From Opitutales bacterium (GTDB taxonomy: Bacteria > Verrucomicrobiota > Verrucomicrobiia > Opitutales > UBA953), in NCBI GenBank assembly GCA_017546455.1, contig JAFYWY010000017.1, positions 24,933 to 88,932 of the forward strand: 64,000 nt of DNA, read 5' to 3'. The notes under the pieces were generated by a model. It was not told the DNA's origin. It saw only the letters and a list, made by a program, of their open reading frames with translations, and made no database searches. Positions within the stretch are counted from its first letter, which is position 1, and the number at the start of each line of letters is the position of its first letter. This document shows, piece after piece, positions 24,479-32,862 of the stretch. The position numbers and the translations under genes are program-made.

Positions 24479-24628
24479 TTAGCGGATGTTGAAAAGGTCG
24501 TCGAGCCTTTCGGCTTCTTCAATTTCGGCTTGCTTCGCGAGCGCCTCGCGTTCATCCTTCCAAATCAGAAAGCATGAGACTACAGGCACAAGAGCCAAAA
24601 CTATGACGATTGCTTGCATCAGTTGCAT
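24479..24628 (-). CDS. 49-residue single-pass membrane protein
   Basis: Starts MQLMQAIVIVLALVPVVSCF, an N-terminal membrane helix, followed by a charged cytoplasmic tail (EREALAKQAEIEEAERLDDL). An almost perfect GGAGGT ribosome site lies 6 bases before the ATG at 24626-24628, which strongly supports it despite the small size. Could be a holin-like, exclusion or regulatory peptide; function unknown. Confidence 0.68.
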   Translation of the reverse strand: MQLMQAIVIVLALVPVVSCFLIWKDEREALAKQAEIEEAERLDDLFNIR

Positions 24629-24700
24629 AAGGTTTCACCTCCTTTCTACTTCCCGCCGCCGGTCAGGGCGTGCGGGAAATTTTTTTGGATCGGTGGCGGC

Positions 24701-25501
24701 TTATTTAAGCCCAAAGGCGAATTCCGGCTTTTTAATTTCGCAGTTGAAAAACCGGTATTCTTCGCTTGTCAACTTTAACGCGGCGGCGTGCGTTGCTTTC
24801 CACTTTTCGAAAGCGGCTTGCACTTCCTGAAAATCTTCCTTTGCCTTTTCCACCGCGGCAATGGCGGCGAAAATCTTTTCTTCCGTGTCCGCCTTCGGCG
24901 GGTTCGGCTCAGGAAAAATGCGCTCGCCCGCTTTGCGTCCGTAGCGGCTCGCCACGCTCTCAAATCGTGAATAGCGCCCGCTTTCCGAAATAGTGATTTC
25001 AATTCTCGGGCATTCCTCGCTGAAAAATTGGTGTCCTGTGTGGTAATACAGGCGGAAGTCTCCGAAAGCCGAAAGCAGGGGCGCGGCGTCTGCTGTGAAT
25101 TTCTCGCAAGTTTTTTCGCCCATCTTAGCGGCGGCGTATTTTCCCGAAAGCAGGGTTTCGGCTACGATTGTTGCGGCGGCGTGAACAAGCTTGTTTCTCG
25201 CGGCTTGAAAGCGGGCAATCGCAGGCTTGAACGTGTCACGGACTGCGGCGGCTTGCTTAAAAGAATCGTAAAGGCGGCGCAACTTCGCGTCTTCTTCGTT
25301 TGTGACGTCTTTTCCGCGCGATCGCAATTCCTCGCGGAACGTGTCCCAAGCGTCAAGCGCTTGTTCGTATTCCGTTTTTTGCGCATCATTCTTTTTGCGC
25401 AAGCGCGTTAGGCTTTCGCCCAATGCGGCGTATTTGCTCGCGTAGTCTGCGAGCGTCTTCTTGTCCTCTGCGGACAGTTCGGGCTTGTTTTTCGTTTTCA
25501 T
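24701..25501 (-). CDS. Coiled-coil early phage protein, unknown
   Basis: 266 residues. Helical, with heptad-like stretches at about 8-90 (KTLADYASKYAALGESLTRL) and 205-240 (KIFAAIAAVEKAKEDFQEVQ), and a compact middle domain (FGDFRLYYHTGHQFFSEECP). It is the longest unknown of the right early block. No catalytic motif recognised. Confidence 0.65.
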   Translation of the reverse strand: MKTKNKPELSAEDKKTLADYASKYAALGESLTRLRKKNDAQKTEYEQALDAWDTFREELRSRGKDVTNEEDAKLRRLYDSFKQAAAVRDTFKPAIARFQAARNKLVHAAATIVAETLLSGKYAAAKMGEKTCEKFTADAAPLLSAFGDFRLYYHTGHQFFSEECPRIEITISESGRYSRFESVASRYGRKAGERIFPEPNPPKADTEEKIFAAIAAVEKAKEDFQEVQAAFEKWKATHAAALKLTSEEYRFFNCEIKKPEFAFGLK

Positions 25502-25567
25502 GTGTGTATGGTTTTTTGTGCAGGCTTTGTTTTTCGTGCCTGCCCTGGGCGTCCTTTTCGCCCTTGT

Positions 25568-25607
25568 GCCCTGTGGATGTTGGTAGCATCCTCAGGGCGT
25601 TTTTTTT
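25568..25607 (+). terminator. Intrinsic terminator pointing against the early operon
   Basis: GCCCTGTGGATG pairs with CATCCTCAGGGC (one mismatch) around TTGGTAG, followed by eight U in the rightward sense. It lies in the 276-bp spacer upstream of the leftward gene at 25501, where no rightward gene is annotated. It would end an unseen rightward or antisense transcript. Confidence 0.65.
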
Positions 25608-25777
25608 AATGGTTTCTCCCCGCAAGCGGGGACGCATCGAAAGAACAAATTTTAGAAAGAGAGCTTCATTAACTGAGCGCTTTTTCTGAAGAAAATAGTA
25701 GTAAAAAAGCGGGAAAAAGTCAAATAAAAAGTGTAAATATTTTTTAATTATTTTTCAGGTTTTCCGCCGCTTAGGTG

Positions 25778-26125
25778 TTAGGAATAATCCGCCATAAAAA
25801 ACCGGTCTTCGCCCGTTTCGGCGACGGTGTCGGCGTAGTAGCTTTGGACTTCGTCAAAGACACGCTCGCAAAACTCGTTCGCCGTGTGGTCATAAATTGC
25901 TTCGTCTTCGTCGCCGTAGGGCTGGCAATAAAACTCTCCAAGGAGTTGCTTGTTTTCGTAAACGTCAATTCCGGCGAAATCGTCGCCGCCGTCGATAGCG
26001 TCGAGGGCTTTCTTGATGTCGCCCGTTTTAATCACGGGCGCTTCGCTGTCGTAGATTCGAAAAATACAAGAGGGCGCGTGCTTCTTGCACATTTTGAGCA
26101 GTGTTTCAATGCGTGGGTTTAACAT
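25778..26125 (-). CDS. Acidic early phage protein, unknown
   Basis: 115 residues: MLNPRIETLLKMCKKHAPSC, then an acidic body (IDGGDDFAGIDVYENKQLLG, EDEAIYDHTANEFCERVFDE). First gene of the leftward early region next to the large noncoding segment, so it is likely the first expressed early protein. Acidic character is typical of phage host-takeover proteins, but no family is recognised. Confidence 0.62.
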   Translation of the reverse strand: MLNPRIETLLKMCKKHAPSCIFRIYDSEAPVIKTGDIKKALDAIDGGDDFAGIDVYENKQLLGEFYCQPYGDEDEAIYDHTANEFCERVFDEVQSYYADTVAETGEDRFFMADYS

Positions 26126-26705
26126 GGTGGAATAGTGATTTTTGAATGTTGCGAAAACGCCGTTTCTTCAGGCGACTTGCCCCCCAACCTCGCTTTTCGT
26201 CCCAAAACGAAGAAGCTGGGCTGGGTTCGGAAACTGTTTTCACAAACAGGGCGGTAGCCAGCATTTTTTCGAAAACATTCCCGTAAGCAGCGCGTCGGGA
26301 ATTTAAATCCTTGCCGCCGTAAGGCGGCGCAATGTTCAGAAAAAAAGACGAAGGAGCAAAAAAAGCGGAGCGGGATTTTTTTCAATTTTTTTTGAGAGCT
26401 TGCGAACAATAAAAAATTTAAAAAAATTTTTTTGCGAGCTGAGCGGTGCGTCGGCTATCCGCCCGTGAAACAGGTTCCGAAACCAGCACAGATTCGAGTG
26501 GTGACAAAAGCTTCGAAAATCATCAAACGGTAATTTTCTCTCAGATGCCGCAAAATCGCACAAAATGCCGCCAGGAAGCCCTGTCACGCCCTGTAGGCGG
26601 TAGATTCATCGGATTCCGCATCGTCGCGCCTCCGGCGACCGTCCTCGCGCCGCATCACGCCGCCAGGCGCCTCCACCGACGCAGAGCGTAAAGAAAAGGG
26701 GAAAG

Positions 26706-27150
26706 AAAGGTGACTTGCATTATCCTGCCAGCACTGTAGCAACGTTAAGGCCTGCCAGTTCCCTTTAGGAGAAAGGGGTAGCTGAGACGCATACTGTCAG
26801 AAAGAGCTGCTTGCAGTCTTTCTGCAACAGTATGCAGGCTCAGCGAGGGGAAAAGCCTGTCCCCCCTAAAAAGGTGACTAAAATGCCCGAAAGTTGACGT
26901 CAGGTTGAGCAAAAGGTGACTATCGAAAGGCGTTAGTCAACTACCAAATCCCTTTATTTATGCGGGTTCCAGAATTTTGTATGCCTGAAAGTTGAGTAAC
27001 TTTTTCCCTAATACGCATGGAAAAAATTAAAATCATGCTTTTACGTTATATAAGGTATTTGCCGCGAAAATAGTCAACTTAGTCAACTTTTCCAGGATTT
27101 ATGCGGGCTACAAGTCAACTCTAAGTCACCCTTTTCTCAACCTGTTGCTC
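26706..27150. repeat. Short-repeat (iteron-like) array
   Basis: AAAGGTGACT or a close form occurs at 26706, 26870 and 26911. GTTGAC or GTTGAG occurs at 26893, 26903 and 26991. GTCAAC occurs on the opposite sense at about 26936, 27073, 27082 and 27113, and GTCACCCTTTTCTCAAC at 27125-27141 is an inverted form of the 26903-26921 unit. More than ten related hexamers in about 450 bp on both strands is far from chance and suggests a protein-binding array. Confidence 0.65.
26781..26844. other. Long imperfect hairpin
   Basis: GCTGAG (26781-26786), GCATACTGT (26789-26797) and CAGAAAGA (26798-26805) pair in order with TCTTTCTG (26817-26824), ACAGTATGC (26827-26835) and CTCAGC (26839-26844). The apex is AGCTGCTTGCAG. 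More than 20 base pairs with small bulges. No U tract follows, so not a plain terminator; likely a structured RNA or DNA element. Confidence 0.7.
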
Positions 27151-27333
27151 AACTTGAGACGGAATGACGCATTATTTTCACGGAAATACAAAGAACAATG
27201 CAGCATAGGTTGCAAAAATGGAATCTCTGCAAATCAATGCTAAATCCCTATTAAAAACTCAGAGTAGCTCCAGGCAAGCCTAAAAATATTATCAAAAGGT
27301 ATCTCTATTGCTCCCTAAAGCGCAAAAAACTTA

Positions 27334-27822
27334 ATGGGACTGAAAATTTACCCGTCGTATTCCGACGACCTTGATACAACGCAAGAGCTGCCCGATCCGA
27401 AACTCGAAGCTTTCTGCCGAGCTGTAGCACGCGCCACGTCCGCTACAGACGCTTTTCGTACATACGTAGAACCTAACTGCGACGTTGCAAGAGCAAGACG
27501 CGCCAGTGTGTATCTGTGGAAAAAATGGTGGATTCAAGCTCGCACAAAGTATCTTGAGCAGCGGCTTGCTGAGGTTGCAACGGTTCGTGCTCCTTTAACG
27601 AGAGACGATGTCCTGAACACAATCTGCGATAAGTTCAGGGCCGCTGCACAGATGCAGGCAGAATCGCACAAAGAGGGAGCAGACCAGGCCAGGTCGCTTT
27701 GCCAGTATGGGGAGATGATATGCAAGCTAACCGGCGCGTACATGAATAAGCCCGGCAAGCATGAAGTATCGATTAAGGTTAAACGCAAGGCTGACGGAGG
27801 GATTGCGGATGCTGATGCGTAG
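27334..27822 (+). CDS. Terminase small subunit
   Basis: 162 residues. Recognises phage DNA for packaging. The helical N-terminal part (EAFCRAVARATSATDAFRTY) with a VARARRASVYLWKK DNA-binding-like segment and a C-terminal oligomerisation part (QYGEMICKLTGAYMNKPGKH) match the usual TerS plan. It is immediately upstream of TerL with one small gene between and adjoins the repeat-rich region. The call depends on both pattern and position. Confidence 0.8.
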   Translation: MGLKIYPSYSDDLDTTQELPDPKLEAFCRAVARATSATDAFRTYVEPNCDVARARRASVYLWKKWWIQARTKYLEQRLAEVATVRAPLTRDDVLNTICDKFRAAAQMQAESHKEGADQARSLCQYGEMICKLTGAYMNKPGKHEVSIKVKRKADGGIADADA

Positions 27823-27997
27823 CTGTTCTCCGGCTCAGTCCGATGTATCGGGTGGGGGGTGTTTTGGTTTGGTTGAGAGTTTGCTGGGTGGGGGGGCAAG
27901 AGACTACCCACCGGGCAACCTGGAGACACTACCTGACGCGAAAAATTGTACCGCTGGAGATTTCCGGCTGAGTTTTGTGTATGGAGGGCTGGTATAA
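27809..27997 (+). CDS. Possible small gene coupling TerS and TerL
   Basis: 62 residues: MLMRSCSPAQSDVSGGGCFG then LVESLLGGGARDYPPGNLET. The start overlaps the TerS end by about 14 bp and the stop overlaps the TerL start in TAATG. The bracketed overlaps and lack of another gene in this 174-bp spacer support it, but composition is unusual and it may only be a leader that couples translation. Confidence 0.4.
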   Translation: MLMRSCSPAQSDVSGGGCFGLVESLLGGGARDYPPGNLETLPDAKNCTAGDFRLSFVYGGLV

Positions 27998-29451
27998 TGG
28001 CTGTTCGAGGCGGTAAGCGAGAGTTTAGGGGAGAGAAGCACCAGGAGTGTCCGACGGTTAGCGGGTCGTTAGAGGTGAATCCGATGTACGAGGATATTTT
28101 GCGAGCTGTTGACAATCCTCGGTTTTCGAAGTTTTTGCTGATTGGGGGCATGCGTAGCGGGAAGAGTCGCCAGCTGATGATTTGGATGGTGACGGCGTGT
28201 TTTAAGCCTGCGGATGTTTTGCCTGAGCACTGGCTTCGCCAGTTGCGGTTGGAGGGTGTCGGGGCTCCGACGATTTTGATTGCCCGTGAGGTTTTCAAGG
28301 ACGTTAAGAAGACGTTATGGGAAGACGTTGTGTGGGTCTGCAAGCAGATGCGGATTTGGCCGGACGATGGCAAGGAGAATGGGTTGTTAAAGGTGAACAA
28401 GTCGGACTACACGTTGACGTTTAAGGAGAGCGGGGGTCAGATTTGGTTTGCCGGTGCGAGCGATGACAGTTCGGGGATGGGTGTTTCGCCTCACTTTTCG
28501 TGGCTGAATGAGATTTCGGAGATTTCTGAGGCGTACTACAGGCAGGTGAATTCGCGAACGAAGTTGGGGAGTTTTTTTGACTGCAATCCGAAGATGTTTG
28601 CGAATCACTGGGCCCGCAAGGAGTTGTTGCCACAGGAGGGCGGGAACGTTTGGGTTCACCGGAGTACGTGGAAAGACAACAAGTTTTTGCCGCCTAAGGT
28701 TCGTGCTGAAATTGCGGGTTGGGAGCCTACGGAGGAGAACATTCGCAAGGGTACGGCTGACGAGTACTGGTGGAAGGTGTATGGTCTTGGCATTTTTGCT
28801 GTTATGGAGGGCCAGGTCTTTCCGGAGGGTCGGACTTGGGATTTCTGCAACGAGGAGGATTTTCCGGACATGCGGACAACGCCGTCGGTTTATTGTTTGG
28901 ACTTTGGCTGGTCGGATCCGATGGCGTTTTGTCGTGTTGCGATTCGAGGGAATGACTTGTTTGTTGATGAGCTGCTGTATGAGCGGGAGCTGTTGATTTC
29001 GGCACCGGCGTCGAATCCTGGGGTTGACTGTTTGGACAAGCGGTTGAAGCGTTTGGGGATTCCGAAGAATGCGATTATTGCGGCGGACTCTGCGTCGACG
29101 GAGCAGATTGAGATGTTGCAGGCGTCGGGTTGGACGGGTGTTATTGGGATTAAGAAGCCGTCGGGCAGTATTCGTTGGGGTATTGGCTTGATGAAAGGGC
29201 GTTTTATCCGAGTGACGCGTCGGTCGGGGCACTGGGCGATTGAGGCTCAGGAGTATTGTTGGCCGTCGGGGGACAAGGTTCGGGATCCCGACACGGTTAA
29301 TCCGCGCGGTCGTGCCGGAGACCACTTATTGGACGCGGCTCGTTATGGGGCTATGTACTTGTTGGGCAAGGACGGGAACGTCCGTGCAGGGGTCGGCGGC
29401 ATTGGTCGTCCTACGTTGAAGTCGGTAAAGGGGGTGCGTTATGACTACTGA
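27997..29451 (+). CDS. Terminase large subunit
   Basis: 484 residues. ATPase and nuclease motor that packages DNA into the capsid. The ATPase P-loop GGMRSGKSRQL lies near residue 50; Walker B-like SPHFSWLNEISEI near 165; SFFDCNPK near 188 (coupling motif region). The nuclease domain begins with SVYCLDFGWSDPMAF near 305, continues AADSASTEQIEML near 360 and ends DHLLDAARYGAMYLL, giving the Asp residues of the RNase H-like site. The start at 27997-27999 has GGAGGG upstream; a start at 27946 would run through the putative small gene. T7-like podovirus grouping by gene order. Confidence 0.92.
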   Translation: MAVRGGKREFRGEKHQECPTVSGSLEVNPMYEDILRAVDNPRFSKFLLIGGMRSGKSRQLMIWMVTACFKPADVLPEHWLRQLRLEGVGAPTILIAREVFKDVKKTLWEDVVWVCKQMRIWPDDGKENGLLKVNKSDYTLTFKESGGQIWFAGASDDSSGMGVSPHFSWLNEISEISEAYYRQVNSRTKLGSFFDCNPKMFANHWARKELLPQEGGNVWVHRSTWKDNKFLPPKVRAEIAGWEPTEENIRKGTADEYWWKVYGLGIFAVMEGQVFPEGRTWDFCNEEDFPDMRTTPSVYCLDFGWSDPMAFCRVAIRGNDLFVDELLYERELLISAPASNPGVDCLDKRLKRLGIPKNAIIAADSASTEQIEMLQASGWTGVIGIKKPSGSIRWGIGLMKGRFIRVTRRSGHWAIEAQEYCWPSGDKVRDPDTVNPRGRAGDHLLDAARYGAMYLLGKDGNVRAGVGGIGRPTLKSVKGVRYDY

Positions 29452-29704
29452 GGCTCGGAAGATTCGGTGTTTTTGGCTGGATTTGGAGGAATACGACTCG
29501 AAGTTGCGCCGAGGTGACAAGAAGCGTGTTTTTTTGCGGTTTTTGAGGCGAGTTCCTGTGGGTGCGGCGTTTGAGTTGGACGATCAGCGAGATTTGTGGG
29601 CTGTTCACAAGGCTTGTATTTTGAGTCGGGCGGATGGCGGCGAGGTAAAGGTGCGAGTTCGCAAAGAGGAGCGTGGCGGCTGGATGGTTTGGCGGGTTCA
29701 GTAG
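29441..29704 (+). CDS. Small late phage protein, unknown
   Basis: 87 residues, basic. RKIRCFWLDLEEYDSKLRRG and a C-terminal KVRVRKEERGGWMVWRVQ. Overlaps the TerL end by 11 bp and precedes the first glycine-zipper gene by 80 bp. No family recognised. Confidence 0.7.
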   Translation: MTTEARKIRCFWLDLEEYDSKLRRGDKKRVFLRFLRRVPVGAAFELDDQRDLWAVHKACILSRADGGEVKVRVRKEERGGWMVWRVQ

Positions 29705-29784
29705 CGGCTATTTTGTGGCTATGTGGGTTGAATTGCTGATTTTGGGATAGTTTTGGATATTTTTGCCAACGAAAGGCGACGACA

Positions 29785-30291
29785 ATGGGTTTAGGCAGCA
29801 AGTTAAAGGGCGCGTGGCGCAAGGTTGAGAAAGAATCGAAGCGTGCCGTGAACAAGACGGCCGGGGCACTCCCCGGAAGCCTTGGCGGTCTAGCGATTGG
29901 TGCGGCGTTGAACGCGTTTTTGCCTGGGGCTGGCCTTTTGGCTGATTCTTTTTTGGGTGCGAACGGTCTTTCTATTGCGGGTGGCGCTGTTGGTGGTGCT
30001 GCCGGGTACGATACAGGGTATGAGAACCTGGAGCGTATGGGTAAAGCGATGATTGATCGAGCGATGGGCAAGCAGCCGGAGGTTGCAGATCCGTCGTGGG
30101 TCGATACTCAGGGTACGGCGAGCAATGAGGGCGTTGCTATGGATCCGAATGATGAGCGTCGCAAGCGAGCGGCTGCCTCGTATTCGTTGAGCCGGACGCG
30201 GGCTGTTCGTACTGGCCGTGTTTTGGGCGGAAATCTTGGCGGTGCCGGTACCGGAGGCGGTTCGTCGGCAAAAACGGGAGGGTCTGTTTAA
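29785..30291 (+). CDS. Glycine-zipper virion-like protein A
   Basis: 168 residues. A basic amphipathic N-terminus (GSKLKGAWRKVEKESKRAVN) and a Gly/Ala-rich hydrophobic region at about 30-75 with GxxxG-type spacing, then a C-terminal RAAASYSLSRTRAVRTG motif. It is a paralogue of the next gene: both end in AASYSLSxTRxV and share the glycine-zipper layout. Probably a small membrane-active or internal virion protein. Confidence 0.65.
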   Translation: MGLGSKLKGAWRKVEKESKRAVNKTAGALPGSLGGLAIGAALNAFLPGAGLLADSFLGANGLSIAGGAVGGAAGYDTGYENLERMGKAMIDRAMGKQPEVADPSWVDTQGTASNEGVAMDPNDERRKRAAASYSLSRTRAVRTGRVLGGNLGGAGTGGGSSAKTGGSV

Positions 30292-30306
30292 CCTGGAGGC
30301 GAAAAA

Positions 30307-30777
30307 ATGAGTTTTTGGGGCAAAATTAAGAAAGAGGTTTCCCGTTTCGGGGACAAAATGAATTTTGACCGTAGCCGTAAGGCGTGGTCTGCGACGATTG
30401 CTGGAACGGCCGTTGGTACGGTTGCCGGGGCGATTGGCGGTACGATTGCCGGTGGTGGGCTTGGGCCCGGTACGGCGATTGGCGGCGTTGCCGGCGCGGC
30501 TGCCGGCTATGCGGCCGGCTCGGTTGCCGGGGATCAGATGGACGCGATTGATTCGGCCAATGAGCGTACGGCGAAGCTTCAAGAGCGGGCGATTACGATG
30601 GCTTCCCGTGTTGAGGGCGAGCTTTCGTCGAACAATACGGAGGATGCGGCTCTGAATGACATGGAGCGTGAGCGCCGTGCGCGTTTGGCGGCTTCGTATT
30701 CGCTGTCGGCGACCCGTGGGGTGTTTACTTCTTCGAAATCGAGTTCGGCTTCGGGCCGTCGTAGTACGTTGGGCTAA
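30307..30777 (+). CDS. Glycine-zipper virion-like protein B
   Basis: 156 residues. Charged N-terminus (SFWGKIKKEVSRFGDKMNF), a long glycine zipper at about 30-75 (AGAIGGTIAGGGLGPGTAIG) and C-terminal LAASYSLSATRGVFTSS. Stop overlaps the portal start in TAATG. With protein A forms a duplicated pair between TerL and portal. Confidence 0.65.
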   Translation: MSFWGKIKKEVSRFGDKMNFDRSRKAWSATIAGTAVGTVAGAIGGTIAGGGLGPGTAIGGVAGAAAGYAAGSVAGDQMDAIDSANERTAKLQERAITMASRVEGELSSNNTEDAALNDMERERRARLAASYSLSATRGVFTSSKSSSASGRRSTLG

Positions 30778-32483
30778 TGGAGCAGGGCAACACAGAGTCT
30801 TTGGTTCCGCCGAGTATCGTTGAGCGCATGCTCAGCGTGGCGGACGATTTGCGAGAAGAAGCGGCTTGTCGTGAGGCTGCCTGGCAGCAATGTCGTCGTT
30901 ATGGGTTCCAGGTTTGGGATCCGTCGTCGTCCACGCCGCCGGATTCGAACACGCGTTATGTTCCGCAGCAGGACTCTTTGCCGGCTCAGTGTGCGTGGCG
31001 TGCTGCGATGTACCTGCATGCCAATACGGTTGGGGTAGGTCAGACGTTTTTCCGTTTGGACGTTGACGATGCGACACGCATGGGCTTGGGGCCGGAGAGT
31101 GCCGAGTTGAAGCAGCTGCGGGATTTGACGTTGCCGCTGATGCGTGAGATGTCCACGACTAATTTTTCGTCGGTTTTGATGTCGGCGTTCAACGACAAGA
31201 CTGTCCTTGGCACGGCTGTCGGGTACGTTGAGTTCAACGAAATGACGCGCAGCCTGGAGTATTCGTCGTATCAGGTTGGCAAGGAGTGCTACTTGTCGTC
31301 GAATTCTCGCGGCAAGCCGGATACGTTTAGCCGGACGTTTACGTTGACTGTGAAGCAGGCGGTCGAGCGCTATGGAGATCGTGTCGGGCCGGAAGTTTTG
31401 AAGCTGGCTTCGAAGCCGGAAACGCTGAAAGAGAAGATTGAGTACGTTTGGATTGTTTATCCGCGTAAGGTGTTCGGAGAGAAGGTTTCGAAGCCGACGG
31501 ATAAGATGCCCGTCGTTCCGGCTTGTGAGAAGCCGTGGGGGCACCTGATTTTGGACAGGCGCAACAAGGTTGCGGTTGACGTGGGTGGGTATGATTCGTT
31601 CCCGTTTGCTTCTTCTGTTTGGGGACACTTGCCGAATTCTGTTTATGGCTGGGGCCCGATTGAAATGTCTCTTTCGGACGTTAAGTATTTGGGCCGCTTG
31701 AAGTTCAAGCACGCCGAAGCGATTGATCGCCAGGTCGATCCGGCCGTTATTGTTCCGTACTCGTGGGACGGCTTTGATTCGTCTCCGGGAGCTCGCAACT
31801 ACATTGAGGGCAACGGGGTTGTCCGTGATATGTTTGTGCAGTTGGAACCGCCGCGAGTGGTTAGCGACATTACGCCTCAGCAGCAGCAGTGCTTGCAGAA
31901 CATCCGCAATAACTGTCTGTTGGACGCGTTTGAAACGTTTGACGCTTACACGAAGACGATGACGGCGACTGAAGCTCGCGGCCGCGTCGGCCAGTCTGTT
32001 CGCGCCATTGCTCCGATTGTCCACGCGATTCACACGGACTTCCTGAGCGTCCTGATTAAGCGCAGCTTGGACTTGTTGATTGAGAACGGCGTGCTTGGGA
32101 CGGGTCTTCCTGAGGGCATCCGCCGTGAGAACGTCGAGATTAAGTACGTTTCGGTGCTTGCGTCGATGGTTTTGGACGGCGAAACGAACAAGCTTCGGGA
32201 CTTTTTTGCGAATTGCCTTGAGTTTGCGAACTCTCGTCAGGCGATGGGCGACATGTTCGACGTGTACTTCGACGTTGATAAGGTTTTCGAGCACATGGCG
32301 GACTTTTTCTCTATCCCGCAGGACGTTATTCGCACGAAAACCGAGCGTCAGAAGAAGCGCAAGGAGCTTGAGGAATCGATGATGGCGGCCCAGCAGCAGC
32401 AACAGGAAGAAAAAATCCTGTCCGGACTGGATCCGCAGGCACGATCGGCACCTGGCAGCTTCGCTGAGCGGTCGGGCTTCTAA
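30777..32483 (+). CDS. T7-like head-tail connector (portal) protein
   Basis: 568 residues. Dodecameric portal through which DNA enters and leaves the head. The N-terminal helix LREEAACREAAWQQCRRYGF, the central clip and wing regions and long C-terminal helices (KRSLDLLIENGVLGTGLPEG) follow the podovirus portal family pattern; the C-terminus ends in a Gln-rich tail (MAAQQQQQEEKILSGLDPQA). Length is normal. It lies after TerL and two small proteins and before scaffold, as expected. Confidence 0.85.
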   Translation: MEQGNTESLVPPSIVERMLSVADDLREEAACREAAWQQCRRYGFQVWDPSSSTPPDSNTRYVPQQDSLPAQCAWRAAMYLHANTVGVGQTFFRLDVDDATRMGLGPESAELKQLRDLTLPLMREMSTTNFSSVLMSAFNDKTVLGTAVGYVEFNEMTRSLEYSSYQVGKECYLSSNSRGKPDTFSRTFTLTVKQAVERYGDRVGPEVLKLASKPETLKEKIEYVWIVYPRKVFGEKVSKPTDKMPVVPACEKPWGHLILDRRNKVAVDVGGYDSFPFASSVWGHLPNSVYGWGPIEMSLSDVKYLGRLKFKHAEAIDRQVDPAVIVPYSWDGFDSSPGARNYIEGNGVVRDMFVQLEPPRVVSDITPQQQQCLQNIRNNCLLDAFETFDAYTKTMTATEARGRVGQSVRAIAPIVHAIHTDFLSVLIKRSLDLLIENGVLGTGLPEGIRRENVEIKYVSVLASMVLDGETNKLRDFFANCLEFANSRQAMGDMFDVYFDVDKVFEHMADFFSIPQDVIRTKTERQKKRKELEESMMAAQQQQQEEKILSGLDPQARSAPGSFAERSGF

Positions 32484-32496
32484 GAAAGGACGAAAA

Positions 32497-32862
32497 ATGA
32501 ATAAAATTTTGTGTTTTTTAAGTATTTTTGCGCTCATTGCTTCCGGGTGCCGGCTTGCTGACAATCCGGAAGCGTCTCCGGGCGCCTGGGAATCGGTAAA
32601 AAGCAACATTTCGGCGGCTGTCGAGTCTGTCGAAGCAATTCCGGACAATACGAAAGCCGATATTCTTGATGCAGCGGCCCTTGCGTCCGGTTTTTTTGGC
32701 GGCGGTCTCCTTATCTCGCCGCTTTTGCGTAGTGCGGCGATGTATTTCCGCAACCGGAAGAAGAAAAACGGTGCGGAAACTACTTCCGAGGTTGTCGAGA
32801 ACATGCAAAACGAGCTTTATCCGGAGATTTCGGAGGCCGAAGAGAAGAAAGAGGTGCAGTGA
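32497..32862 (+). CDS. Small late lipoprotein with membrane helix
   Basis: 121 residues. The lipobox FALIASGC (residues 11-18) indicates a lipoprotein, followed by a soluble part and a second hydrophobic helix at about 58-80 (LASGFFGGGLLISPLLRSAA) and a charged C-terminal tail. Could be an outer-membrane or spanin-like lysis protein or a virion lipoprotein; not decided. It overlaps the next gene's start. Confidence 0.6.
   Translation: MNKILCFLSIFALIASGCRLADNPEASPGAWESVKSNISAAVESVEAIPDNTKADILDAAALASGFFGGGLLISPLLRSAAMYFRNRKKKNGAETTSEVVENMQNELYPEISEAEEKKEVQ

Larger units (their letters stand above)
26126..27333. other. Gene-free region between early and late halves
   Basis: No credible gene in 1.2 kb. 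Positions 26126-26450 have AT-rich runs and many A/T tracts. Positions 26781-26844 hold a long imperfect hairpin. Positions 26706-27150 hold many short GTTGAC/GTTGAG/GTGACT repeats, and CCTTTATTTATGCGGG occurs at 26950-26965 with a related GATTTATGCGGGC at 27096-27108. Candidate functions: replication origin, operator array for early/late switching, or the pac/cos site commonly found near terS. The bidirectional early and late promoters should also lie here. Confidence 0.6.

Noticed and set aside
26119..26587. Small minus-strand frames in the spacer
   Set aside because: AT-rich runs and no good starts; the region is better seen as non-coding.
26706..27150. CRISPR-like repeats
   Set aside because: Repeats are hexamer-scale, irregularly spaced and on both strands, with no spacers and no cas genes.
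30774..32804. 676-residue open frame on the minus strand
   Set aside because: Antisense shadow of the portal gene, Arg-rich and without domains.
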